This document shows, piece by piece, positions 1-6,383 of a stretch of 7,361 bases of DNA. How positions within the stretch are numbered: position 1 is the stretch's first letter; each line of letters begins with the position of its first letter. Both the position numbers and the translations under genes were made by a program. The notes beneath the pieces are model-generated. The model was given only the letters and a program-made list of their open reading frames with translations. It was not told the origin of the DNA and did no database searches. This DNA is from CAVTWS01 sp963738445 (GTDB taxonomy: Bacteria; Actinomycetota; Acidimicrobiia; Acidimicrobiales; SHLQ01). The stretch spans positions 1 through 7,361 of the forward strand of contig CAVTWS010000021.1 in the NCBI GenBank assembly GCA_963738445.1. Reading direction: 5' to 3'.

Positions 1-1
1 G

Positions 2-2318
2 GCGGGATGGCGCATCGTCGAGCTCAGCGACGGCGTCGCCCCCGCGTTCTGCGCCAAGGTGCTCTCGGATCTCGGTGCCGACGTGGTCGTCGTGGAGCCC
101 CCGGACGGGCATCCCGGTCGCGGCTAGGGGCCACGGCGCCCGGGGCCGCAGCCGGGGAACCGAGCGTCCGTTTCACCTATCTGAACACGGGCAAGTCGAG
201 TGTCGTGGTCGACGACGGACCCGAGGGGGCCGCGCTACTTCGTCGGCTCGTCGCCAAGGCCGATGTCATCATCACCGACCGTCTTCCGAATGTGGTCGAG
301 AGCCTCGGCCCGCTCCCCGACTCCTGCTCGCTGGCCGTCATCCGACCGTTCGGGTCAGCGGTCCGTACCAGCACTACCGGGCCCTTCATCTGATCGAGTT
401 CCACTCCGGCGGTGAGGGTTCGATCCTGCCCAGCGGGTTGGGGTGGAAGCTCTTTCCTGACCGACCGCCCATCCAGATCGGCGGCGACATCGCCTCCTAC
501 GACACGGGCTGGAACGCCGCCGTCGCCATCCTCGCCGCCTGCTACGACCGCCTACGCACGGGTCGAGGCCAGCGGATCGACGTGTCGGGGCAGGAGTCGC
601 AGCTGACGCTCAACCGCACCCGGCTCAGCCGCTTCACCAACGACGGGGTGACGCTCGGCCGGGAGGGGAACCGCTACGGCTTCACCGGGATGATGGCGTG
701 TCGCGACGGTTGGATCCAGCTCGTCGGCATGACCGACCGCCAACTCGACGCCCTGGCGGCATCGGACCATGCCGGTGAGCTCGGCGACAGCCGCTTCGCC
801 ACCACCGAGTCGCGTGCCGCCGACCCCGCGGCCACCGGCGCCGCCCTGGCGACGTGGTGCCGGGCCCGAGCCAAAGACGACGCCGTCGGCATCCTCGCCG
901 TGCTCGGCTGCCCGGTCGGCGCCTACGCCGAGCCGCCTGACCTGCTGGCGTCGGACCAGCTCACCCACCGCGAGTTCTGGCAGGAGATCGACGATGGACG
1001 AGGCGGCCGCCTCAGACTCCCGGGGGTCCCGTACCGGATGTCGGCCACACCCGTCGTCCTCCGCCCGGCGCCGGAACTCGGCTCGGCCGACGGGTTTCCC
1101 TCACCCGCGATCGAGAAGCTTGCGCTGTCTGCCGGTCGGGGGCTCGACGGCGTTCGGATCGTCGACTTCACCTGGGCCGCGGCTGGGCCCTACGCCACAC
1201 TCCTGCTGGGGCTGTTGGGCGCCGAGGTGATCAAGGTCGAGTCGACCCGCCGGCCCGATCCGGCGCGGCGCGGGTTCCTCGCCGACTACGGCGGCATCGA
1301 CCGGTCACCCAACTTCAACGAGCTGAACCTCGGCAAGCGCTCCTTCCAGGTCGACATGACCAGCACCGAAGGACGCGACCTCGCCCACCGACTCGTGGCC
1401 ACGGCCGATGTGGTGATCGACAACTTCCGTCCCGGCGTCATGGCCCGGTTCGGCCTCGACCCGGTGTCGTTGCTCGAGCGGCACCCCGGGTTGATCGTCG
1501 TGTCGTCGTCGGCCAACGGGTCGACCGGACCCGATGCCATGGCTGCGGGTCTGGCCAGCATCTTCGGCGCCACCGGTGGCCTGTCGCATCAGACCGGCTA
1601 CGCCGACGGTCCGCCGACGGAGGTTGGCGAGTCGACCGACTACCGCAGCGCCAACGCCCTGGCCGTCGCCGTCCTCGCCGCGCTCCTCCACCGGGCGAGG
1701 ACGGGCGAGGGCCAACACGTCGATGTCGCGTCGCGGGAGGTCGTGATCGCCAGCGCGCCCGACGCGCTCCTCGCCCACGTGATCGGCGCGCCCTGGGAGC
1801 CCCGGGTCGGCAACGGTCACCGGGAGATGGCGCCCCACGGCGTCTACCCAGCAGGGGACAATCAGTGGGTCGCCGTCGCCATCGGCGTCGAAGCAGAGTG
1901 GTCGTCCCTCTGCTCCGTTCTCGGCCGATCCGAGTGGGCCGGCACCTACCCGACATCGGTGAGTCGGCGCGCCGCGGCCGCGGCGATCGACGCCGCGGTC
2001 GTCGGGTGGATGAGGCACCGGCCCGCCCGCGACGCGTTCGAGATCCTGCAGGAAGCGGGCGTCCCGGCCACCGAGGTCATGACCAACGAGGCCCTCGCCG
2101 CCGATCCCCACCTGGCCGCCCGCGGGGTCTTCGTCGCCATCGAGCATCCCGTGATCGGGCCGACGCTGGTCATGCGGGCCCCATGGTTGTTCTCGGACCT
2201 CGAGTGCGGTGTCACCCGGCCCGGCCCGTTGATGGGCCAGGACAACGGCTACGTCTTGAGCGACATCCTCGGTCTCTCGCCCACCGACATCGACCAACTC
2301 ACGGAGGTCCTCACCTGA
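2..2318 (+). CDS. Double-domain CaiB/BaiF (family III) CoA-transferase, 5'-partial, two frameshifts as read
   Basis: Family III CoA-transferases move CoA between acyl groups through an aspartyl-CoA intermediate. Two tandem copies of the fold are visible. Copy 1 begins in frame 2 with WRIVELSDGVAP and GADVVVVEPP, hits TAG at 125-127, continues in frame 1 from about 127 (FTYLNTGKSSVVVD, VIRPFG) and then in frame 3 from about 354 (SGPYQHYRA, RTGRGQRIDVSGQES). Copy 2 starts near 1138 (GLDGVRIVDF, GAEVIKVES, LNLGKRSFQVD, RTGEGQHVDVASRE). Restoring one base at each of two points gives about 772 residues, a size known for fused double-domain members in actinobacteria. The start lies upstream of the window, because the first visible codons already lie inside the conserved N-terminal strand. 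The uninterrupted part runs from about 354 to 2318. By motif spacing, copy 2 keeps the likely catalytic Asp (codon 1638-1640) while copy 1 has Ser there (495-497). It is followed directly by the LLM oxidoreductase gene with a TGATG overlap. The family is certain; the substrate is unknown. Confidence 0.9.
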   Translation, partial: RDGASSSSATASPPRSAPRCSRISVPTWSSWSPRTGIPVAARGHGARGRSRGTERPFHLSEHGQVECRGRRRTRGGRATSSARRQGRCHHHRPSSECGREPRPAPRLLLAGRHPTVRVSGPYQHYRALHLIEFHSGGEGSILPSGLGWKLFPDRPPIQIGGDIASYDTGWNAAVAILAACYDRLRTGRGQRIDVSGQESQLTLNRTRLSRFTNDGVTLGREGNRYGFTGMMACRDGWIQLVGMTDRQLDALAASDHAGELGDSRFATTESRAADPAATGAALATWCRARAKDDAVGILAVLGCPVGAYAEPPDLLASDQLTHREFWQEIDDGRGGRLRLPGVPYRMSATPVVLRPAPELGSADGFPSPAIEKLALSAGRGLDGVRIVDFTWAAAGPYATLLLGLLGAEVIKVESTRRPDPARRGFLADYGGIDRSPNFNELNLGKRSFQVDMTSTEGRDLAHRLVATADVVIDNFRPGVMARFGLDPVSLLERHPGLIVVSSSANGSTGPDAMAAGLASIFGATGGLSHQTGYADGPPTEVGESTDYRSANALAVAVLAALLHRARTGEGQHVDVASREVVIASAPDALLAHVIGAPWEPRVGNGHREMAPHGVYPAGDNQWVAVAIGVEAEWSSLCSVLGRSEWAGTYPTSVSRRAAAAAIDAAVVGWMRHRPARDAFEILQEAGVPATEVMTNEALAADPHLAARGVFVAIEHPVIGPTLVMRAPWLFSDLECGVTRPGPLMGQDNGYVLSDILGLSPTDIDQLTEVLT
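2303..2307 (+). promoter_or_regulatory. Ribosome binding site of the LLM oxidoreductase
   Basis: GGAGG lies inside the last codons of the CoA-transferase, 10 nt before the ATG at 2318. It supports this start over the longer open frame that begins at 1865, whose upstream part is a shadow of the CoA-transferase. Confidence 0.7.
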
Positions 2319-3259
2319 TGCCCCACCGCACCGACGAGATCCAGATCGGCCTGGTCGACGGCGGCGGGAGCGGGTCCGTCGCCGAACTGGAGGCCTTGCC
2401 GATCGACTCCCTGTGGGTCGGTGGCCACGTCGCCTCCCGCAACCCGTCGCCGGAGGCGATGGTGGGCCTGGCCCGCCTCGCCGCGCTGACCGAGCGGGTC
2501 CGCATCGGCACGTCGATCCTCCTCCTGCCCCTTTACCCGCCGGCGATCGTGGCCAAGCAGACCGCCGACCTCGATCGGGCCACCGGTGGGCGCCTCATCC
2601 TGGGCATCGGTGTGGGCGGCGAGTACCCCCAGGAGTTCCGGGCCTGCCAGATACCCGTGAACGAGCGGGGCCGGCGCACGAACGAGGCGATCCCCCTCAT
2701 CCGTCGGCTCTGGAGCGGCGAGGAGATCACCCACGAGGGCCGCTACTACGCCATGGAGGACGTGCGCATCCACCCCGCTCCCGCTCAACCCGGTGGCCCG
2801 CCGATCGTGGTCGCCGGCCGTTCAGAAGCGGCCATGCGCCGGGCCGCCACGTTGGGCGACGGCTGGTTCCCCTACCTGTATTCACCGCGCCGCTACGCCG
2901 CCTCGGTCGACGTCGTGCGGGCCACCGCCGAGACCGAGGGACGTGATCTGGTCGACTTCGGCTGGTACGTGTGGGTCTTCGTCAACATCGACCCCGACGG
3001 CGAGTCGGCCCGGGAGCAGGCGGCGCGCACGATGGGCGGCACCTACGACCAGGACTTCCGCCCCATGGTCGACAGCGTTGCCGCCGCCGGTACCGCCGCC
3101 GAGGTGGCCGCCAAGCTGGCGGCGTTCTACGACGCCGGGGCCCGCCACTTCGTGTTCAGCCCGGCGACCGTCGGTGCCGATCCTCGTCCCGTCGTCGATC
3201 GCCTGCTCGGCGAGGCCGTGCCGGCGTTGCGCGAGCACGCCGCGGCCTCAGCGGCGTGA
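2318..3259 (+). CDS. LLM-class (luciferase-like) flavin/F420-dependent oxidoreductase
   Basis: A 313-aa protein of the bacterial luciferase-like TIM-barrel superfamily. Members use reduced FMN or F420 for monooxygenation, or F420 for hydride transfer. Visible family signatures are RVRIGTSILLLP (about residues 60-71), YPPAIVAKQTADLD (73-86), the strand-loop TGGRLILGIGVGGE (89-102), the phosphate-side GRSEAAMRRAA (167-177) and LGDGWFPY (179-186). Length is typical of the family. The ATG at 2318 is chosen because it follows a GGAGG ribosome site at 2303-2307 and overlaps the CoA-transferase stop as TGATG, indicating translational coupling. No signal peptide or membrane segment is seen, so it is cytoplasmic. 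F420 rather than FMN use is inferred from resemblance to actinobacterial F420 enzymes and cannot be read directly. The gene ends with TGA at 3257-3259, overlapping the end of the convergent TetR gene by 12 bases. Its place beside a CoA-transferase suggests a redox step on a CoA-linked or freed intermediate. Confidence 0.9.
   Translation: MPHRTDEIQIGLVDGGGSGSVAELEALPIDSLWVGGHVASRNPSPEAMVGLARLAALTERVRIGTSILLLPLYPPAIVAKQTADLDRATGGRLILGIGVGGEYPQEFRACQIPVNERGRRTNEAIPLIRRLWSGEEITHEGRYYAMEDVRIHPAPAQPGGPPIVVAGRSEAAMRRAATLGDGWFPYLYSPRRYAASVDVVRATAETEGRDLVDFGWYVWVFVNIDPDGESAREQAARTMGGTYDQDFRPMVDSVAAAGTAAEVAAKLAAFYDAGARHFVFSPATVGADPRPVVDRLLGEAVPALREHAAASAA
3236..3258. terminator. Hairpin across both convergent stop codons, candidate shared terminator
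   Basis: CACGCCGC at 3236-3243 and GCGGCGTG at 3251-3258 are perfect reverse complements (8 bp, nearly all G:C) with a 7-nt loop. The LLM stop codon overlaps the right arm and its end, and the TetR stop codon (complement of TCA at 3248-3250) sits in the loop. Being symmetric, it would form in transcripts from either strand. No T-run follows on either side, so it is not a classical intrinsic terminator. Actinobacteria are reported to use hairpins without a U-tract, but in GC-rich DNA such a stem could also arise from codon usage. Confidence 0.4.
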
Positions 3260-4045
3260 GCCTCGGACCATCCCCGTCGCCCAGCGGGTCGCGGCCGTCA
3301 GGCCCGACTTGATGCTCTCGGTCGAGCTGGTCTCGGCCGAGCTGGTCTCGGTCGTGCTGGTCCCGGCGGGACCCGGGCCGCCGAGGGCCTGGTAGCAGAA
3401 GTTCCACAGCTGGTCGCCGAGATCCGCCGGTGGACGGCCGTCCTCGGCGAACGAGTAGTGGTGGAAGGTCGCCATGACGAGCTGGTTCACGAACCAGGCG
3501 CTCCGCTGGATGTCACCCGGGGCGAGAAGGCCGTCGGCGACCGCGGCCTCGATCTCGGGCACCAGGAGCTCCTGAAACGCACCGGTCGCTCGGGCCATCT
3601 CGTCGGGATAGATCTCCTGGAGCCCGTAGTGCTGAGAGGTGACGAAGCGACGCCACGGCAGGCTCGCGGGATCATCCAGGTTGTCCAAGGTGCTGGTGAC
3701 ATAGAACCGCAGACGACTGATCGGATCAGGAAAACGTTCGGCCGCGTGTCTGAACTCGACGCACGCATCGGCGATCCGTTGCTCGATGACGGCGAGGAGC
3801 AGCTCCTCCTTGCCGGCGAAGTACCGGTAGAAGGTTTGGAGGGAGAAGCCCGCCTCGCGGGCCAGCCCCTGGATGGTGAAGGAAGATCCCTTCTCGCTGA
3901 CCAGACGCTGCGCCGCCTCGACGATGAGGCGCGCCGGCTCCGAGGTCCGCCGGCGCGGGCGCTCGTCCACCCCGGCCCGAGCGGCGGCACGCGCCGGCCA
4001 GCCGACCTCGCCGACCTCGCCGGCCTCGCTGGCCTCGCCGACCAT
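3248..4045 (-). CDS. TetR/AcrR-family transcriptional regulator
   Basis: A 265-aa protein from ATG 4045. Residues about 36-82 form the TetR DNA-binding domain: a first helix around ARLIVEAAQRLVSEKG, then the helix-turn-helix FTIQGLAREAGFSLQTFYRYFAGKEELL, a very clear match to the family. The rest is the all-helical ligand-binding and dimerisation domain. TetR proteins repress neighbouring genes until a small ligand binds. The start is uncertain: neither ATG 4045 nor the in-frame GTG at 4126 has a good ribosome site. The GTG overlaps the P450 stop as TAGTG, which would allow coupled reinitiation and give 292 aa. Both ends carry low-complexity repeats: a Gly/Glu/Val triplet-residue repeat at the N-terminus, and a Thr/Ser/Glu pentapeptide repeat before the C-terminus. 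It is the last gene of the minus-strand operon, so it probably controls that operon and perhaps the convergent one. Its operator would be at a promoter outside the window, and the ligand is unknown. Confidence 0.92.
   Translation of the reverse strand: MVGEASEAGEVGEVGWPARAAARAGVDERPRRRTSEPARLIVEAAQRLVSEKGSSFTIQGLAREAGFSLQTFYRYFAGKEELLLAVIEQRIADACVEFRHAAERFPDPISRLRFYVTSTLDNLDDPASLPWRRFVTSQHYGLQEIYPDEMARATGAFQELLVPEIEAAVADGLLAPGDIQRSAWFVNQLVMATFHHYSFAEDGRPPADLGDQLWNFCYQALGGPGPAGTSTTETSSAETSSTESIKSGLTAATRWATGMVRGSRR
3317..3361. repeat. 15-bp tandem repeat, three units, in the TetR 3' end
   Basis: Three consecutive 15-bp units at 3317-3331, 3332-3346 and 3347-3361, of the form CTCGG(T/C)CG(A/T)GCTGGT, differ by only one or two bases. 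On the minus strand they encode the repeated pentapeptides TSTTE, TSSAE and TSSTE just after the last predicted helix. The unit is a multiple of three, so copy-number change keeps the frame. Confidence 0.85.
4001..4045. repeat. 9-bp tandem repeat at the TetR N-terminus
   Basis: Units GCCGACCTC (4001-4009), GCCGACCTC (4010-4018), GCCGGCCTC (4019-4027) and GCTGGCCTC (4028-4036), then a partial unit GCCGACC, run up to the presumed ATG. Read on the minus strand they encode M-VGE-ASE-AGE-VGE-VG. The repeat preserves frame, so length change would only alter the flexible segment ahead of the DNA-binding domain. Confidence 0.8.
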
Positions 4046-4125
4046 GGCATCGTCGGCGCCGTCCGGCTCGGTCTCGTGCTCCGTGACCGGTATCGGCGTC
4101 TCCACGCCCGAGGCAGACCCGTGCA

Positions 4126-5377
4126 CTACCCGAACACCACAGGGATCTCGGTCGTGCCCCGCTCGTACATGCCGATGTAGCGCGGCGGCTCGGCCTCGGG
4201 GTCGAGACGGAGGTTGGGCAGCCGGTCGAGCAGGGCGTTGACACCGACGCTCATCTCGGCTCGCGCCACGTGCATGCCGAGGCACACGTGGGCGCCGCTG
4301 CCGAACCCGAGCGACGGCTTCAGCGGGCGGGTGATGTCGAACGTGTCGGGATCGTCCCAGCGGGCAGGATCGCGGTTGGCGGCGCCGATGCACAGGTGCA
4401 GCACCGAGCCCTTGGGGATCGCGCGTGCCGCCGAGCTCGATGTCACGGGTGATCCAGCGGGAGAACATGGGGTCGGTCGGCATCCAGCGCATGATCTCCT
4501 CGATGGCCGGTCGCACCAGGGAACGGTCGGCCCGGATCGCCTCCAGGAGCTCGGGTCGCTCGAGGAGCGCGACGAGCAGGATGCCCATCTGCTTCCAGGT
4601 CGTGCCGGATCCGGCGCCCAGCAGCAGGACGCCGAACGAGTAGATCTCCGGATCGGACAGGTGATGTTTCTCGCCGTTCTCATCGGTGAGCTCGGCCTGC
4701 ACCAGCACGCTGATGAGGTCGTCGCTCGGCGCCTCACGTCGGGCGGCGACGATCGGGGCCAGGGCTTCGACGACCTTCATGGGGTTGGCGGTGGCGTGGC
4801 GGATCTCCAGCGCCTGGTCGACGGGCACGCCGAAGCTACCGGTGATGGTGAGGATCGGGATGGCGGCGCAGAAGTCGACGTTGAGCTCGGCCCGGCCGCT
4901 GTCGACGAAGTTGTCGATCAGGGCGTGGACGGTCTGCTCGATCCAGTTGGTGATCCACCATTGCGCCTTGGCTGGCACGAACGACGGCTGCACCAGGCCG
5001 CGATAGCGGCGATGTTTGGTGCCGCCCATCATCAGCAGGCTCGACTCGTAGCCGACGGCGTCGAGCCCGGCCTCGACCGCATCGGGCGACGAGGCGAACG
5101 TGGCCTCGTCGCGGTACGCGGCGTCGCACCCGGCGTGGCTGAACACCGAGTAGTGCGGGCGATCGGGGTCCGGCACGCCGTGGAACATGGCCGATTTGGT
5201 GTACCCCATCAGCTCGTGAACGGTGCCCTCGTGGACGGGCCCGGTCTCGCGGAGCCGGTGCCACAGTGGCGCCGGATCGTCCTCGAAATCGATGCCCGAG
5301 TGGGCGAGCGCGGAGCGAGTGTCGAAGAGGGCGCGCAGCGATTCGCGGTCGGGAAGGGTGCCATGGTTCGGGCTCAT
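4126..5377 (-). CDS. Cytochrome P450, one +1 frameshift as read
   Basis: A soluble bacterial P450, 416 aa once one base is removed; it binds heme and inserts oxygen using electrons from a ferredoxin. In order: N-terminal helices (PLWHRLRETGPVHEGTVHE), C-helix HxxxR (HRRYR, 122-126), I-helix AGSGTT (255-260), K-helix ExxR (EEIMR, 293-297), and the heme loop FGSGAHVCLG with ligand Cys at codon 4282-4284. The frame breaks after about residue 318. The N-terminal part is open from 5377 to about 4424 and the C-terminal part from about 4419 to TAG at 4126-4128. An extra base in the GCGC/C4 stretch at 4411-4426 explains it, restoring a sequence like ELGGTRIPKGSVLHLC. The I-helix acidic residue is Gly here. 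Start ATG 5377 overlaps the SDR stop as ATGA. It is a cytoplasmic class I type P450, since there is no membrane anchor. The ferredoxin two genes upstream is its likely donor; no ferredoxin reductase is in the window. CYP family and substrate cannot be assigned by eye. Confidence 0.92.
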
Positions 5378-6156
5378 CGGGCCGTGTACCCGCCGTCGAC
5401 GGGAACCATGATCCCGGTGATGTTGGCCGCTCGGTCCGAGACGAGGAACGTGGCGATCTCGGCGCAATCCTCGGCCAGGATGGGCCGGCCGAGGGGGTGC
5501 ATGGAGCCGACGCTCTGGGCGACCTGTTCCAGCATGTCGCCCTGGGCGTCGAGGCCACCGGCGGCGGCGAAGTTCGTGTACGGCATGCCGGCCGGGCAGA
5601 TGGCGTTGGCCCGGATCCCGAATGGCGCCCCTTCGATCGCCGTGGCGCGGGTGAGCTGGTGGACCGCCCCCTTGGTGGCGCCGTAGACCGAACCGCCCCA
5701 GGCCACAAGGCCGGCGACCGAACCGGTGTTGAGGATCACCCCGGCGCTCTCCTGCTCCCGGAACCGCAGCACCGCATGTTTCGAGCCGAGGAACACGCCC
5801 CCGACGTTCACCGCGAAGAGCCGGTTGAAATCGTCCATCGTGTGCTCGACCAGCGTCGCGCCGAGCCGCGGGGTCGGGATGCCCACGTTGTTGAAGATGA
5901 TGTCGAGCCCGCCGAAACCATCCACGGCGGCTTTCACCATGGCGGCGACGTCGGCCTCGTTCGAGACATCGGCGCGAACCGCGACCGCGCGGCCGCCCGC
6001 CTCCTCGATCAGGGCGGCCGTCTCCTGGGCGAGCGCTTCGTCGATGTCGACGCACACGACGGCGGCGCCCTCCTCGGCGAACCGGCGAGCCGTTGCTCGG
6101 CCGACGCCGGCGCCCGCACCGGCCACGATCGATCGTTTACCGTCCAGCATTGCCAT
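5374..6156 (-). CDS. Short-chain dehydrogenase/reductase (classical SDR)
   Basis: A 260-aa single-domain NAD(P)-dependent alcohol dehydrogenase or ketoreductase. The dinucleotide motif is AGAGAGVG (12-19), with Ala in place of the usual first Thr. The second strand ends VVCVDID with Asp37, which favours NAD(H) over NADP(H). NNVG (89-92) replaces the classical NNAG. The catalytic tetrad is visible as Asn117, Ser146, Tyr158 and Lys162 (YGATK), and a C-terminal GIMVPVDGGYTA closes the fold. All are normal for a working enzyme. Start ATG 6156 is supported by GAGGAG at 6164-6169, 7 nt upstream. It lies 11 nt after the ferredoxin stop and its own TGA overlaps the P450 ATG as ATGA. Next to a P450, the likely job is oxidising the hydroxyl that the P450 or an earlier enzyme makes, or a beta-hydroxyacyl-CoA. 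The substrate is inferred only from context. Confidence 0.93.
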   Translation of the reverse strand: MAMLDGKRSIVAGAGAGVGRATARRFAEEGAAVVCVDIDEALAQETAALIEEAGGRAVAVRADVSNEADVAAMVKAAVDGFGGLDIIFNNVGIPTPRLGATLVEHTMDDFNRLFAVNVGGVFLGSKHAVLRFREQESAGVILNTGSVAGLVAWGGSVYGATKGAVHQLTRATAIEGAPFGIRANAICPAGMPYTNFAAAGGLDAQGDMLEQVAQSVGSMHPLGRPILAEDCAEIATFLVSDRAANITGIMVPVDGGYTAR

Positions 6157-6163
6157 GGGTCAG

Positions 6164-6169
6164 CTCCTC
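6164..6169 (-). promoter_or_regulatory. Ribosome binding site of the SDR gene
   Basis: GAGGAG on the minus strand, 7 nt before ATG 6156. It overlaps the last base pairs of the ferredoxin stop (TGAGGAG), so ribosomes finishing the ferredoxin are placed at the SDR start. Confidence 0.75.
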
Positions 6170-6383
6170 AGCCGTTCTCGGAATCGTCGATGATCGTCAG
6201 TGTCAACGCCGTGGTCGGACACGCCTCGACCGCGGTCCGCACCGTGTCGAGGCTCTCGGTCGACGATTCGTCGACGATGGCCTTCGTCTCGTCGTCGTGA
6301 TCGAAGGTGCCCGGCGCATAGACCACACACATGCCGCTGCCCATGCAGAGCTCCCGGTCGACAGTCACAGTCCAGTTCTTCAT
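6168..6383 (-). CDS. Small [3Fe-4S]-type ferredoxin
   Basis: A 71-aa one-cluster ferredoxin of the kind that feeds actinobacterial P450s. The cluster motif is CMGSGMC (Cys13, Ser16 at the usual second-Cys position, Cys19) and a distal CP pair with Cys55 (VEACPTTAL). Three Cys with a non-Cys second position is the pattern of [3Fe-4S] ferredoxins. The N-terminal VTVDRELCMGSGMC and acidic middle (FDHDDE) are typical, and length matches the family. Start ATG 6383 follows a strong GGGGAGG (6388-6394) and overlaps the thiolase stop as ATGA, so it is chosen over the longer open frame reaching 6641, which is an out-of-frame shadow of the thiolase. Its place in the same operon as the P450 marks it as the likely redox partner, with the SDR gene between them. 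Confidence 0.93.
   Translation of the reverse strand: MKNWTVTVDRELCMGSGMCVVYAPGTFDHDDETKAIVDESSTESLDTVRTAVEACPTTALTLTIIDDSENG

Noticed and set aside
1305..2297. A 330-codon minus-strand open frame inside the CoA-transferase
   Set aside because: It is opposite the highly conserved second CoA-transferase domain, with Gly/Arg/Asp-rich non-family sequence and no good ribosome site.
2..2318. CoA-transferase as a decayed pseudogene
   Set aside because: Only single-base frame changes are found, one of them at a G run, and the rest keeps all motifs. Sequence error fits better, though it cannot be excluded without reads.
3458..4180. A 240-codon plus-strand open frame antisense to TetR
   Set aside because: It is a shadow of the TetR gene; the translation is low in information and has no domain.
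4214..5686. A 490-codon plus-strand open frame antisense to the P450
   Set aside because: The translation shows no family motif and is the antisense shadow of the P450 and SDR coding strand, as expected at this GC content.
3248..6055. A 935-codon minus-strand open frame spanning SDR, P450 and TetR regions
   Set aside because: It is not one protein. Its first part is a shadow of the SDR gene, its middle is the true P450 N-terminal half, then shadow sequence after the frameshift, and its end is the true TetR gene. It looks fused only because of the extra base near 4411-4426 and the lack of stops in GC-rich DNA.
5266..6300. A 344-codon plus-strand open frame antisense to SDR and ferredoxin
   Set aside because: It has no recognisable domain and lies opposite genes with clear catalytic motifs and ribosome sites.
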